NCBI GenBank assembly: GCA_022824945.1
Contig: JAJDYX010000005.1
Location: forward strand, 124,001 to 188,000
DNA from: Candidatus Latescibacterota bacterium
GTDB lineage: Bacteria > Latescibacterota > UBA2968
DNA: 64,000 nucleotides
Direction: 5' to 3'
In this document: one piece after another, positions 55,204 to 64,000 of the stretch
Numbering within the stretch: the first letter of the stretch is position 1
Layout: each line of letters opens with the position of its first letter
Program-made: the position numbers and the translations under genes
The notes under the pieces: model-generated
What the model saw: only the letters and a program-made list of their open reading frames with translations
The model's database searches: none
What the model was told of the DNA's origin: nothing

Positions 55204-56640
55204 TCACCTGCGAAAACGACTCAGCCCCTCAGCAGTGCCAAACCAGACATATCCGCCATCTCGAAGAACAACCTGTACCCGTGTGTGCGCAAGACCATCG
55301 TACATTGTGTAATGCGTCCACAGGTGGCGCGGCACATCCAGAAGAAAAGCCCCTGCGCCCGTGGCAACCCACACCTCATTGCTATCGGCCTCAATTGAGA
55401 CGCGGTCTCTCCCGCCTATCTCGGTGAGGGGATACTCGCGCCAGGTATTGTCTCCTGGGCGGTATCGCACAACTGCTGATAGAGCTTCTGTAGCAAGCCA
55501 CAGATTATTGTTGTGCATAGCCAGCGCGCGTACCCGGCGTTTGGCAATATTATTTGCCACAGGTCGCCAGGTGCGATCCCCTCGGGCACATTGAAAAAGA
55601 CCGCTTTCAGTACCTGCCCATATATAATTGGGACCTGCAACCATGGCGTGAATAATCGCGTATTCGCTACCCTGCACATAGTCGAGCGAATCGGCTTTGA
55701 TATCCAGCATTGCCAAACCGCGTTCCGAGCCGATCCAGAGAATATTGTCGTCGCGTGCCAGTGCCTGCACCCGTCCCCAACGGCGGGTTTCGCGATACGT
55801 AAACCATTGTCCCGTGCGTCTGTAATACCGCATCAGACCATTATGAGTGCCAAACCACACATTTTCACCACCGGGTAATATCGTGACAATCTGGGGATCG
55901 TCCAGACCGATGATGCGGTTGGCTTCAAAATATTCCCACGTATTTGTACCAGGGCGATATCGGGTAATGCCTCGCGCAGGTGCGCGATAGGTATCCGCGC
56001 CCCCGATCCACAAAACATCGCCATCGCGTGCAATAGCGGTAACATTTTCTTCCAGCGGACCATAAGTGAGAAATGAAAGCTGACCATCGAGGAGTTCGGC
56101 CTGTCCCACACCCAGTCCCCATGTGGCGATCCAGAGATGGCGCCAGGAGTCAATCAATACATCTGTAATCGCATAGTTGCGCCGGGGACCTATGACCTGG
56201 CGGTCATCGAGATAATACCCAAAAGGTGGAAAAACCTGAGGGATTTGGGGAACTGACCGGGGTGTGTGGAGATATGCAGGAGGCCTACCCCCCGGCATGA
56301 CACTCTGCACGCCAGTGAGCCAACGGCCCACACCCGAAGGCGTTTCAAACCACAGGTCACCCGTATCGCTATCATAAGCAATCCGCTGCACCCTGTTATC
56401 GGGCAGGCCATCGCGGGTTGTTACCGGGCTCAACCATGTCTTGGCAAACCGGTCATAGCGGCGAATGCCTCCGGTCGTCGCCACAAAAATAACCGTCGGG
56501 CTTTCCGCTATGGAGGTGACGTAATTCATGCTGGTAAAATTTTCCCAGCGATCACGATCGTACGCGGATGAAGGCGCGGAGAGCAGAACGGTCAGAAGCG
56601 CGATAGAGAATCGCACTGCACGTCGGTAAATTAAAAACAT
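55204..56640 (-). CDS. Secreted beta-propeller protein (two-component-regulator-propeller-like)
   Basis: 478 residues with an N-terminal signal peptide (FSIALLTVLLSAPSSAYDRD). Repeated ~40-residue blades follow, each ending in a W-F/I-x-T-x-x-G-L/I signature: VIFVATTGGIRRYD, DLWFETPSGVGRW, HLWIATWGLGVGQ, NVWFGTHNGLMRYY, ILWIGSERGLAML, YIWAGTESGLFQC and YVWFGTAEGLSRFR. This is the Reg_prop propeller type, here without any kinase or regulator domain. Periplasmic or surface; ligand unknown. Its start codon overlaps the oxidoreductase stop by one base (TAATG). Confidence 0.85.
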   Translation of the reverse strand: MFLIYRRAVRFSIALLTVLLSAPSSAYDRDRWENFTSMNYVTSIAESPTVIFVATTGGIRRYDRFAKTWLSPVTTRDGLPDNRVQRIAYDSDTGDLWFETPSGVGRWLTGVQSVMPGGRPPAYLHTPRSVPQIPQVFPPFGYYLDDRQVIGPRRNYAITDVLIDSWRHLWIATWGLGVGQAELLDGQLSFLTYGPLEENVTAIARDGDVLWIGGADTYRAPARGITRYRPGTNTWEYFEANRIIGLDDPQIVTILPGGENVWFGTHNGLMRYYRRTGQWFTYRETRRWGRVQALARDDNILWIGSERGLAMLDIKADSLDYVQGSEYAIIHAMVAGPNYIWAGTESGLFQCARGDRTWRPVANNIAKRRVRALAMHNNNLWLATEALSAVVRYRPGDNTWREYPLTEIGGRDRVSIEADSNEVWVATGAGAFLLDVPRHLWTHYTMYDGLAHTRVQVVLRDGGYVWFGTAEGLSRFRR

Positions 56641-57875
56641 TACAACTCATCCAAATCAATATAGGCGTCTTTATTACCTTGTTCTCTGTCTTTTTCTGCA
56701 CGACGTAAATCTTTAATAGCTTTGTCATCCAATGGGATCTCGAACATAGCACTCGCCGCCTCAAATTCGGGTATCGTTGTCTTGCCATTAAGGCTAAGCT
56801 CAGACAAAATGCGACCTGTGAGCGGCCCGAACTTAAAACCGTGTCCAGAAAAGCCCGCCCCGATGACCACATTGGGATTATCCGGATGGACATCCAGAAT
56901 AAAGTCCTCAGTACCCGTATTGGTATAAAGACAGGTCTCCCAATCGAGAAACCGCTCAACAGGCGGAACAAATTGCTCTTGAATAAACACGCGAAGATCC
57001 TCAATCGCATCCTCTGGCATCTGCGTGGGCACATCGTCGGGATCGTCGTCAACGCCGCTGACAATATGTTTGGCCAGCTTGATTCCATCGCGTCCAAATT
57101 GCGGAAGACCGTAATAACTTATATCGCCCTGGCGCAAAAGATAGCCCCAAACCGGAAAAGCCCCGGGTTGAAACTCCTCCCGCGCCCCCTCAAGCTGGAA
57201 AAACCCAACCGTCTGGCGCGCCACTGCAACGCGCGATTTCAGAACCGGAAGCAAGCGAGACACCCAGGGACCAGCCGTCACAATCAGTCGTTCCGTCTCA
57301 AAATCCCCCGCAGAAGTCTCCACGCGAATGGGATCGCGGGTAATATCAACGCGCTGCACAGTCGTATTCTCACGGATCTCCCCACCCTGCCTGCGAATCA
57401 GATGAATAAGAGACTGAACAGCCTGCGCAGCAGCCACAAGTCCAGCCGTGCGATCATGGAGAACACCAGCGGCATTGTCAAACCGAAAGACCGGAAAGCG
57501 TTTCCGGCCCTCTTCGGGCGTGAGAGTTTCAACATCCACACCAACCTCTGTCACAGCCTCGGCATAGCTCGTGTATTTCCCCCCAGGCGGACCAAAAAAA
57601 CAGCCGGGCGTGGGATAGATAAGCTGAACACCTGCATCGCGCTCGAGCTGGGGCCACGACTCGCCGTGTGCAATTTGCATCAAACGCACATAATCTGCAT
57701 TCACATAAGCACTGCGGGTAATGCGCGAATCCCCGTGTGAACTACCCCGGCCATGAGCGAGTCCAAATTGTTCAATCAGGCCAACATCGCGTATCCCCTG
57801 CCGCAAGAGATGATAGCATGTACACAGGCCATTAATCCCCGCGCCAATAATGAGTGTATGGTATGTAGAAGACAT
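56640..57875 (-). CDS. FAD-dependent amine oxidase, monomeric sarcosine oxidase/MTOX-like
   Basis: 411 residues. The FAD-binding motif IIGAGINGLCTCYHL is at the N-terminus. SSHGDSRITRSAY matches the conserved His-Gly/Arg-Arg segment of monomeric sarcosine oxidases. CLYTNTGTEDFILD carries Cys near residue 315, the site of covalent flavin attachment in that family. GAGFSGHGFKFGPLTGRIL is the C-terminal flavin signature. Oxidises a secondary amine such as sarcosine or an N-methyl amino acid; exact substrate unknown. The C-terminal tail is charged and extended. Coupled (TAATG) to a propeller protein gene, a pairing with no evident functional logic. Confidence 0.88.
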   Translation of the reverse strand: MSSTYHTLIIGAGINGLCTCYHLLRQGIRDVGLIEQFGLAHGRGSSHGDSRITRSAYVNADYVRLMQIAHGESWPQLERDAGVQLIYPTPGCFFGPPGGKYTSYAEAVTEVGVDVETLTPEEGRKRFPVFRFDNAAGVLHDRTAGLVAAAQAVQSLIHLIRRQGGEIRENTTVQRVDITRDPIRVETSAGDFETERLIVTAGPWVSRLLPVLKSRVAVARQTVGFFQLEGAREEFQPGAFPVWGYLLRQGDISYYGLPQFGRDGIKLAKHIVSGVDDDPDDVPTQMPEDAIEDLRVFIQEQFVPPVERFLDWETCLYTNTGTEDFILDVHPDNPNVVIGAGFSGHGFKFGPLTGRILSELSLNGKTTIPEFEAASAMFEIPLDDKAIKDLRRAEKDREQGNKDAYIDLDEL

Positions 57876-57925
57876 AGTTGTATGATAAAGAGATTGCTGT
57901 AACGCACCTCAAATGTCGTGATTCA

Positions 57926-59503
57926 TCACATGCCCCAGATATCGATCTCAATTCCACTGCGCGACGTCTGGCGACGGTGGAATACCTTGTCTGCCCAGTG
58001 CCTGCCTTCACGGCGGTCAAAAACCACCAGATGCCCCGCCTCTGCAGCGCATCGATCCATATATTCCGAGGTCTGTTCCAGACCATCGGCAATGGTTTGT
58101 TCCAGGCCCTTATGGAGAATTTTGCATTCGATCACGATTTTGCGCGTCTGACTGCCCTGCGGCCAGACGATCAGCAAATCCGTGCGCATCCGGCCAAGGC
58201 CATATTCTCGCTCAATGCGTCCACCGCTGTTGACAATGCGTTGGAGAAAAGCTTGCAACAGCAACTGTGGACCGGCTTCCCGATACTCGAATCGCGTTAC
58301 CCAATGCTCTGAGTGCTCGCGGAAGAAGGTCTGGAACGCGGTCATCAATTTGACCACATTCAGGCCACCATCGGCATTGACGTACCAGGTCGTGTCCTGG
58401 ACAAGACCCGCTTGTGCAGCGTAGGTCAGTTCGCGCGGCACGACTTCTGCATAGATGGGGTTGGCGATGCGCAATGGATCGTCTTTGGCGATCATGCCCA
58501 GATCGCGGACGTATTCGAGGTCTCGGGCAGAGAACGCACTCTCTTCTGCCCCGCTCAAAAGCGGTTCGACAACGCGGCGCACGCGGTCTTCTTGTAATTT
58601 GTCCGCCAATTGATCCAGATGTGTCTCTCGGCGCAGGATGAGCTGCTCTTGCGCTTCGCGGATGTCGTCTGCGGTGATCATACAGAGTCGATCTGCGGTA
58701 TCACCGTCCTGGAAGCAGGTCTCGTCAGCCAGTGCATTGACCAGCCACGGCTGTCCTTGTGTCTGCGTCCAGATCAGTTCCAGCGCGTCGGGGGTGAACG
58801 CCTGTCCCGTGTCTTCGGTGTGCTGACCGAGTAATGCATGTACCTGGTCCCTTGAGAAGTCGCCCAGGCGCAATGACTGCGCCTTGATGTTGAACGCACT
58901 GCCACCGGCGATGAGCGCGTTCTCTGCTGTTGACTGGATGCGGTAATCGCGCACATCGCGCACGCCGCACAATATCACGCTTTGCGGAAAACTCGCCGGA
59001 CGCAGGTCGTAGCCTGCTCGCAATTGACGCAACACGGACAGGAGCGCGTCGCCAATCAGGGCATCGATCTCGTCAATGAGTAGCACCAATGGCTTCGGGT
59101 CGGCCATCGCCCAGTGCATCAATGCCTCCTGTAAAGCAGCACCCGGTCCAACCTCGGCAAGAAGACCAGGCCAGATCCCGGTCAAAAATTCGTCGCCGAG
59201 TGTCAAGCGTGCCCGAGACGCCAATCCGGCCAAAATGGTACGCGTCACCTGTTCCACATCTTCGCGCCCGGCTTGCCCACCTTCGACATTGACGTACACA
59301 CAGCGATAGTCGTCCCCCGCGTTGAGCAAGTCGCGCAGGGCCAGCAAGGCAGAGGTCTTGCCCGTCTGCCTGGGCGCGTGCAGGACGAAATAGCGTTTGT
59401 CGCGGATGAACCTGAGAACCTCGGTAAGGTTGAGCCGTTCCAGAGGCGGGATGCAATAGTGGTCCGCAGCGACCACTGGTCCGCTCGTGTTGAAGAAGCG
59501 CAT
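57926..59503 (-). CDS. AAA ATPase with C-terminal PD-(D/E)XK domain
   Basis: 525 residues. The P-loop is HAPRQTGKTSALLALRD (~residue 43), Walker B is LVLLIDEIDALIGDALL (~140), and arginine-finger-like GVRDVRDYR follows. Helical lid ~230-300. The C-terminal ~100 residues contain TDLLIVWPQGSQTRKIVIEC (D...ExK nuclease strand pair, ending ECK), as in the AAA-ATPase_like/PDDEXK_9 pair (AAA_35 type). These families are widely multiplied in environmental genomes; role uncertain, possibly defence or mobile-element related. Stands alone, with GGGAGA before the ATG. Confidence 0.85.
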   Translation of the reverse strand: MRFFNTSGPVVAADHYCIPPLERLNLTEVLRFIRDKRYFVLHAPRQTGKTSALLALRDLLNAGDDYRCVYVNVEGGQAGREDVEQVTRTILAGLASRARLTLGDEFLTGIWPGLLAEVGPGAALQEALMHWAMADPKPLVLLIDEIDALIGDALLSVLRQLRAGYDLRPASFPQSVILCGVRDVRDYRIQSTAENALIAGGSAFNIKAQSLRLGDFSRDQVHALLGQHTEDTGQAFTPDALELIWTQTQGQPWLVNALADETCFQDGDTADRLCMITADDIREAQEQLILRRETHLDQLADKLQEDRVRRVVEPLLSGAEESAFSARDLEYVRDLGMIAKDDPLRIANPIYAEVVPRELTYAAQAGLVQDTTWYVNADGGLNVVKLMTAFQTFFREHSEHWVTRFEYREAGPQLLLQAFLQRIVNSGGRIEREYGLGRMRTDLLIVWPQGSQTRKIVIECKILHKGLEQTIADGLEQTSEYMDRCAAEAGHLVVFDRREGRHWADKVFHRRQTSRSGIEIDIWGM

Positions 59504-59744
59504 CGCTGTGTCTCCCTGTCTGATGCATTAGCTGCCCTGAATATATACAACATTGAGAGAGAAAGAGAAAAAATTTGGTATGAACAAACATTGAGGGATT
59601 GATTTCTCGCTGCGATAGCATATTTTACGCGATGTGTAACTCCAAACATGAGAAAAAGAAAGGAACCTTGTATGCGTATGGCAACAATGCTTACGATACT
59701 GTGAAGTGAACCTTTAACAATTACAACAAGGAAGGAGTTGCAAA

Positions 59745-61973
59745 ATGCGACTGTACTCATTAATAGCACTAATGCTGATACCAGGAGTAATGCGCTCCTG
59801 TTCAGTTACCACCCCAACAGCTCTTGAAATAAATGCTGCGCACACCCCGTATGATCTAACCACCAAAGCAATACGAACACAAGGAGGGTACAAAGACACA
59901 CTCATTATCGGTGACTTTCCTCCTGCACCTGAAACACCTGATAGAGGTCATGGTGCAATCATGCTTCGAATCATTGCCAGAATGAACGTGCCAAAAGAAA
60001 ATATTATATTTTTTAGTGATTTTGGTGGTGGTGGCGTCAACGCCGGAAACATAGGGCTAAGAGAACTGCTGTCTGGTGACTATGAATCACTACGCCAAAA
60101 AGCCAGAATAGTGCATTTGCCAGTAGAGAATCCACTAAGAAGCGAACGCGATATTCCGAATGTGGCTGCAAGCGATTTAGTGTTTGTTGTCGCAGCAGGA
60201 AATGTGGATGATTATTATGAAAATGACAGAGATAGATGGAGGATGGAGCACATATACTGGAATCATCCATCATGGAATAATGCCACACGACAGAGAGGGC
60301 TTGAGGCATGGGAAAACTCACAAATCATCAAAGAAAGCAACAAAGTTATTTGGATAACCAACGCAGTGCAAACAACAGCAACAGAAGTAAGGCCTGACAC
60401 AGGCGTTGTCTCTTGTGGAGACATTAAGGAGCATTGTTTCACCACTGTCATCGAAGAGAATGCAAGAGGTGATGCGAGGTGGCACACTTCTGGTGCATCA
60501 GCACAGGCTGCAGGCATTACCTTCTATCTTGCACAATTCTATGACACTCCAGAAGAAATTGTTGAAGTGCTGAAAGAATGTGCAGTAGATGTAGGGGAGC
60601 CTGGAATTGACAGAGAGTACGGGCAAGGTGTTATTAATCTCGCCTGTCCTCAAGTGCTAGAGAAAGAGCTTTCGGTTATTCTTGAACACCAACCGACAGT
60701 AAGCAGCACAACGCTTCTTAAGACACCTCCACAAGCAAGAGGAGGAAACCTCACCGGATCCTGGATAGCAAGAAGAATGTCTCTTAGAGCCTATGCACCA
60801 CCTGCGTTAGCAACAGCAATTGATGTAGAGCTCACAGGCACAACAAACGGCATCGCCACCTTTGAAGAAGACGGCACTGCCAAAGTCATGCATACGGTTA
60901 CCGCAACCATAACAGGAAAGTTGCTAATCCCACTCAATGTGACAGTTGAAGAAACAACGGAGGTCTCAGGAAAATACGTTGCCGAGGGAAGCACAGTTAC
61001 GGTAGGCACTCATACCTACCGCTACACGGCGACAGAAAATTCTCTGGAAATCTTTAGAAAAATCACTCCGGAAGAATTAGCAGCAGCAATGCCTAACTAT
61101 CTAGGAGGAGTGTTCACTCGACCTCTCGTGCAAGGAATGCTGGAAGAAGATGCTCTTGAAATAGTGATGAGATTCACCAAAGATGTACAAGTACCAAGTG
61201 TACCAAGCAATCTGCAAAAAGCAGAAAGCAGCAGAACAACCATCAGTTTAGGCTGGAGTACTCCAGCAGAAGATGGTGGTGCGCCAATAAGTGAGTACCA
61301 AGTTGCACAATACAGTAAAGACAGTGACTGCAAGACAGGAACGTCAGGAATATTGATACAGCTGTCCGATACTACAGCAGTCATTAAAAACCTGACGGGC
61401 AACACTGAGTACTACTTCAAGGTACGCGCACGCAACAAGGCTGGCTGGTCTCCGTGGAGTAATTGTATAGCAGCTAAAACAGAAGCGGTTATTGCAACTG
61501 TTCCACAAAACGTTAGGGAATCAGCAAAAACAGACAGTACGATTACACTCGTCTGGGAGATGCCGGAAGATACAGGCGGAGCCGAGATTGAAAAGTATCG
61601 TATTGGCCTGTATGCAGACCAAGAATGTACCGAGCTAATTGCCAGCGAAGAAGCAGAAAGTACCAAAATCATCTTCACAGGCCTTGCAGACAATACCAGA
61701 TACTACTTCAGCGTAGAGGCAAAAAATGCTGCTGGGTGGTCTCCTGCAAGTGAGTGCCTTATGAGTATGACTGAAAAGAAAAGGGTTCCTGGTGATTTTA
61801 ATGAAGATGGCGTAATTGACTTCGCTGATTTTTTGCTGTTTGTCAACGTCTTTGGCAGGGAAGAAGGAGACGCTCTGTATAACCCACATATGGACATGGA
61901 CAAGGACGGGGTTATTGCATTCAATGACTTTATCCTGTTCACAGCAATTTTTGGACAATCCATCAGTGGCTAA
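59745..61973 (+). CDS. Secreted subtilase-like protein with Fn3 and dockerin-type modules
   Basis: 742 residues; AAGGAGTTG upstream. Signal peptide at the N-terminus. S8-like core ~40-310: IIGDFPP (candidate Asp), RGHGAIMLR (His69), LVFVVAAGN (oxyanion Asn) and WHTSGASAQAAG (Ser ~249), ending REYGQGVINL as subtilases do. The Asp-to-His spacing is short, so activity needs testing. Two Fn3 domains follow (~485-672; SNLQKAESSRTTISLGWSTP and TRYYFSVEAKNAAGWSP), then a dockerin-type EF-hand pair (GDFNEDGVIDFADFLLFVNV and DMDKDGVIAFNDFILF). More AT-rich than most neighbours. Likely exported or surface-attached. Confidence 0.75.
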   Translation: MRLYSLIALMLIPGVMRSCSVTTPTALEINAAHTPYDLTTKAIRTQGGYKDTLIIGDFPPAPETPDRGHGAIMLRIIARMNVPKENIIFFSDFGGGGVNAGNIGLRELLSGDYESLRQKARIVHLPVENPLRSERDIPNVAASDLVFVVAAGNVDDYYENDRDRWRMEHIYWNHPSWNNATRQRGLEAWENSQIIKESNKVIWITNAVQTTATEVRPDTGVVSCGDIKEHCFTTVIEENARGDARWHTSGASAQAAGITFYLAQFYDTPEEIVEVLKECAVDVGEPGIDREYGQGVINLACPQVLEKELSVILEHQPTVSSTTLLKTPPQARGGNLTGSWIARRMSLRAYAPPALATAIDVELTGTTNGIATFEEDGTAKVMHTVTATITGKLLIPLNVTVEETTEVSGKYVAEGSTVTVGTHTYRYTATENSLEIFRKITPEELAAAMPNYLGGVFTRPLVQGMLEEDALEIVMRFTKDVQVPSVPSNLQKAESSRTTISLGWSTPAEDGGAPISEYQVAQYSKDSDCKTGTSGILIQLSDTTAVIKNLTGNTEYYFKVRARNKAGWSPWSNCIAAKTEAVIATVPQNVRESAKTDSTITLVWEMPEDTGGAEIEKYRIGLYADQECTELIASEEAESTKIIFTGLADNTRYYFSVEAKNAAGWSPASECLMSMTEKKRVPGDFNEDGVIDFADFLLFVNVFGREEGDALYNPHMDMDKDGVIAFNDFILFTAIFGQSISG

Positions 61974-62095
61974 GCACACTCCTTTCTGTGTAATGGAGAG
62001 TGCGATGCAAACCCAACATGTTATGCTTCAGATAAAACTGGACTTTTGCGGAGCTTTGATAAGCTATAAATTGGGCTCAGACAAAGGAGGAGTCC

Positions 62096-62404
62096 ATGTC
62101 GAAGAAACGTAAGCAATATACCCCCGAGGAGAAGGTGTCGATATTGCGTCGCCATCTGTTAGATGGCGTGCCCGTATCAGATTTGTGTGACGCACACGGG
62201 ATTCACCCGACGATGTTTTACAAGTGGCAGAAGGTGTTTTTCGAGCAAGGTGCCTCAGCCTTTGCGCCAAAGCAGAGTGTGCATGAGAAACAGCAGGCTA
62301 AAAAGATTGCTGTCTTAGAGGCCAAATTGACAACAAAGAACGAAGTGTTGTCAGAACTGATGGAAGAGCACATATTTCTAAAAAAAAGTCTTGGGGAGAC
62401 CTGA
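62096..62404 (+). CDS. IS3-family transposase OrfA
   Basis: 102 residues, AAAGGAGG upstream. HTH of the IS3/IS911 type: YTPEEKVSILRRHLLDG, VSDLCDAHGIHPTMFYKWQK. A leucine-zipper-like helix follows (KIAVLEAKLTTKNEVLSELM). An A8 run then G (62380-62388, A-AAA-AAG) near its end is the slippery site for -1 frameshifting into orfB. Intact on its own, but the element lacks a working OrfAB. Confidence 0.9.
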   Translation: MSKKRKQYTPEEKVSILRRHLLDGVPVSDLCDAHGIHPTMFYKWQKVFFEQGASAFAPKQSVHEKQQAKKIAVLEAKLTTKNEVLSELMEEHIFLKKSLGET

Positions 62405-63085
62405 GTCCGCGCAAGGTATCGCGTGCCATTCGCGATGACGTAATTGATTTTGTGGTCCATTGGCACAAGCAAACCGATATCTGCATCGGTCGGTTTTTAT
62501 CCTTATTAGGGTTACCAGCGAGCACCTACTATGACTGGAAAGCCCGGTATGGTGTGCCCAATGGCTCTTGTGCATCACTGCCCAAGACATCCTGGCTTTT
62601 AGACTGGGAGAAGCAAGCCATTATCACTTATGCTCTATCGCACCCCGCCCTGGGGTATCGTCGTCTTTCGTATCGGATGATAAAAGTTCCCGAAGGCTAC
62701 ACCGCGTATCATCTCGGACAACGGCCCGCAGTTTATTGCACACGCCTTCAAGTCCTTTATCAGACTGTGTGGGATGACCCATGTGCGGACCTCCCCGTTT
62801 TATCCGCAATCTAATGGCAAGATCGAGCGGTGGCACCAGTCGCTCAAGCGCGAGTGCATTCGTCCCAAAACACCGACGAATTTGGAGGAGGCGCGAGAAG
62901 TGGTTGCCAGATTTGTCGCGCATTACAACCACAAGAGATACCACGCCGGGATTGGGTATATCGCACCTGTTGATAAACTGTGTGGCCGAGCACCGATTAT
63001 TGTTAAAGAACGAAAACGCAAGTTGGCGCAGGCAAAATGCTTGCGTGCCCAACTCAGAGCCGTCAAACCCGTTGCCAATTTGTAG
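62380..63085 (+). pseudogene. IS3-family OrfB (DDE transposase), internal deletion
   Basis: In the -1 frame after the slippery site the protein begins normally (LLGLPASTYYDWKARYG; then HPALGYRRLSYRMI). Near base 62680 it jumps to the sequence before the second catalytic Asp, so about 100 codons including the first DDE Asp are missing. The remaining part (FRAME-shifted) reads PRIISDNGPQF, then PFYPQSNGKIERWHQSLKRE with the catalytic Glu, ending ~63085. The junction also shifts frame, so no full transposase can be made. Confidence 0.85.
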
Positions 63086-63125
63086 CTTAACAACAACACG
63101 CAAAATTCCACTTTACTTTGAACCA

Positions 63126-63476
63126 TTACAAAAATCCTTGAGGGCTATCTAATTCGGGATGTGGCGGTAATAGAATAGTCTGACCTTTCAGATCTTTGGC
63201 GATCCATGCTTTAACTATGTTGTGGATAAGGCTTTTTTCGGAACAGGAAATTCCTTGATCTTTATAGTGGGCAAAATGCCACCGCCTTACCTTGCCGCGT
63301 CGCAGGATGAGCGGTTCATCACAGCCCATGCAAATGCAATCACATCCTTTCCCTGATACGAGCCGTTTGTCATCTGGGGTAACGAGTTCCTCTTGCCATC
63401 TGGCATGTTGGATGAATAAATCAGGCATAAAAATTTTCCGGTCCTTTGGTATATAATTCCCATTTCTTTGGTTCAC
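63126..63476 (-). pseudogene. CoiA-like protein, truncated at the IS end
   Basis: 116 residues from GTG 63476 (GGAGGA upstream; ATG 63428 is an alternative). It has CDCICMGCDEPLILRRGKVR then RWHFAHYKD, the zinc-ribbon/HFAH pattern of the N-terminal region of CoiA-family competence proteins. The frame ends 16 bp outside the IS right end, so the rest (nuclease domain) appears to have been removed by the IS insertion. An overlapping short frame from ATG 63482 (MSEPKKWELYTKGPENF) looks like the original N-terminus, so an early frameshift is also possible. Confidence 0.65.
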
Positions 63477-63544
63477 TCATTGGATTCCTCCGTGAAATGT
63501 AAATTGCGGGGTGGCAGGATGGGAGGGAACCGTGCCCGACCAAT

Positions 63545-63745
63545 TTAGCGTCCTCCTTGTACTTTTGGACGTGTCTCCCTTATTAATTCTATACCGCCAA
63601 GACTTACTTTTGTGTCACAATCATGTAACCAAAGTCCTTCCTTTCCTGCATTGGGAGCCTCACCAGCCCATCCTTCTATTGCGTATGTATTTGTACTGGT
63701 TCTTTCACAACGGCCTCTACCAGTATGCTCCCGACGAGTAGCCGC
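63545..63745 (-). other. Coding-like extension after TAG of the edge ORF
   Basis: Directly after the TAG (63748-63746) of the ORF at the right edge, the same frame stays open for 66 codons to TAA (63547-63545). Its composition is protein-like (NAGKEGLWLHDCDTKVSLGG), with no start codon of its own. It may be the cut-off 3' part of one gene split by a nonsense mutation. No domain recognised. Confidence 0.35.
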
Positions 63746-64000
63746 CTACTGTGTTGGGGACGTGAGTTGCCGAAGGTCCTCGGATATATCCAACTCAAAA
63801 ATATCGTCACACGGAGTTCCGAGCGTCGATACCGCGAAACGGTATTCGCTTTGATCCTCGAACTCAGTCCGCTTCGTAAAATAGGCTCTCACGCCACCAT
63901 GAATGTCCATCAAGTCGTCATCTGTGACTATAACGCCAGATTCATTCTCGTAGTGAACGGGGCCGTGATAGACATACACGAACGTGTCGATGTTTTGCAC
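63746..64000 (-). CDS. Partial hypothetical protein at right edge
   Basis: 84 residues visible, open to the right edge (GTG 64000 could be a start, but the gene probably continues beyond). The segment AYFTKRTEFEDQSEYRFAVS resembles the K-R...F..E.E.R pattern of DUF2971-like proteins, which are often found near mobile or defence genes. Too short for a firm assignment. Ends at TAG 63746-63748, followed by a long in-frame open stretch. Confidence 0.4.
   Translation of the reverse strand: MQNIDTFVYVYHGPVHYENESGVIVTDDDLMDIHGGVRAYFTKRTEFEDQSEYRFAVSTLGTPCDDIFELDISEDLRQLTSPTQ

Larger units (their letters stand above)
62039..63110 (+). mobile_element. IS3-family element, internally deleted
   Basis: Ends are 36-bp inverted repeats: TGGACTTTTGCGGAGCTTTG... 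at 62039-62074 and, on the minus strand, TGGAATTTTGCGTGTTGTTG... at 63110-63075, matching at 28 of 36 positions. Inside are orfA and a defective orfB in -1 frame. An intact IS3 element would be ~1.3-1.4 kb. No target-site duplication could be fixed by eye. Confidence 0.85.

Noticed and set aside
56841..57740. A 299-codon plus-strand frame opposite the sarcosine-oxidase-like gene
   Set aside because: Antisense shadow of a well-supported flavoenzyme gene; composition is low-complexity Arg/His/Pro-rich.

Overview
The window reads as chromosome of an uncultured Gram-negative bacterium. Evidence for an outer membrane is a giant Calx-beta protein with an autotransporter-like beta-barrel, a PpiD-type periplasmic foldase and a DUF2723 membrane protein. 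The short RpoD-type sigma factor, the sulfatase/enolase-superfamily/SDR gene set, the dockerin-like EF-hand modules and the DUF2723 protein together suggest the FCB superphylum (for instance a Latescibacterota-like lineage). That placement is inference, because there is no rRNA gene in the window. Most genes share moderately high GC and C-ending codons. The HaeII-type restriction module (18.0-20.1 kb), the small TA genes, the 43-48 kb block and the protease gene at 59.7-62.0 kb are visibly more AT-rich, which suggests acquired DNA.

Layout. 0-2.2 kb: a thioredoxin-fold fusion gene (cut by the left edge), overlapping by ATGA a selenoprotein gene whose in-frame UGA begins a perfect U-G-S-C motif, then msrB. 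2.3-12 kb: a 3227-residue Calx-beta/cadherin-like surface protein. 12-17.5 kb: PfkB-type kinase, sulfatase, SDR, enolase-superfamily dehydratase and a methyltransferase. 17.5-22.5 kb: a defence-like stretch with a decayed VapBC pair, a HaeII-type restriction-modification system, a cytochrome c-sugar dehydrogenase fusion and an MqsA/DUF4258 toxin-antitoxin pair. 22.6-31.8 kb: a large membrane protein, then a complete F-type ATP synthase operon in canonical order (atpZ-I-B-E-F-H-A-G-D-C) closed by a strong terminator. 31.9-34.0 kb: a UDP-sugar epimerase and an HNH-nuclease gene pair lying between two copies of a consensus sigma70-like promoter.

34.0-41.0 kb: the minus-strand operon ppiD-nadE-secreted protein, divergent from an M23 peptidase-rhomboid protease operon. 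41.0-49.6 kb: accessory DNA with a HIRAN protein, a secreted dockerin/HEYGH metalloprotease, small membrane and coiled-coil ORFs, a 1268-residue putative nuclease/STAND-like protein, a 58-residue ORF and an Rpn-type nuclease, with short direct repeats at block boundaries. 49.6-54.8 kb: a DUF2723-TPR membrane protein with a secreted repeat protein, then a minus-strand run of BMC shell protein (with SAP/Rho-N-like tail), coiled-coil protein and primary-type sigma factor. 55.2-59.5 kb: a beta-propeller protein, a sarcosine-oxidase-like flavoenzyme and an AAA ATPase/PD-(D/E)XK protein. 59.7-64 kb: a secreted subtilase-like protein with Fn3 and dockerin modules, an IS3-family element with an internal deletion, a CoiA-like gene cut at the IS end, and a partial ORF.

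The observations most worth following are the UGSC selenoprotein operon, the BMC shell protein fused to a SAP-like tail upstream of a sigma factor, the 1268-residue putative defence protein, and the HNH pair with duplicated promoter.
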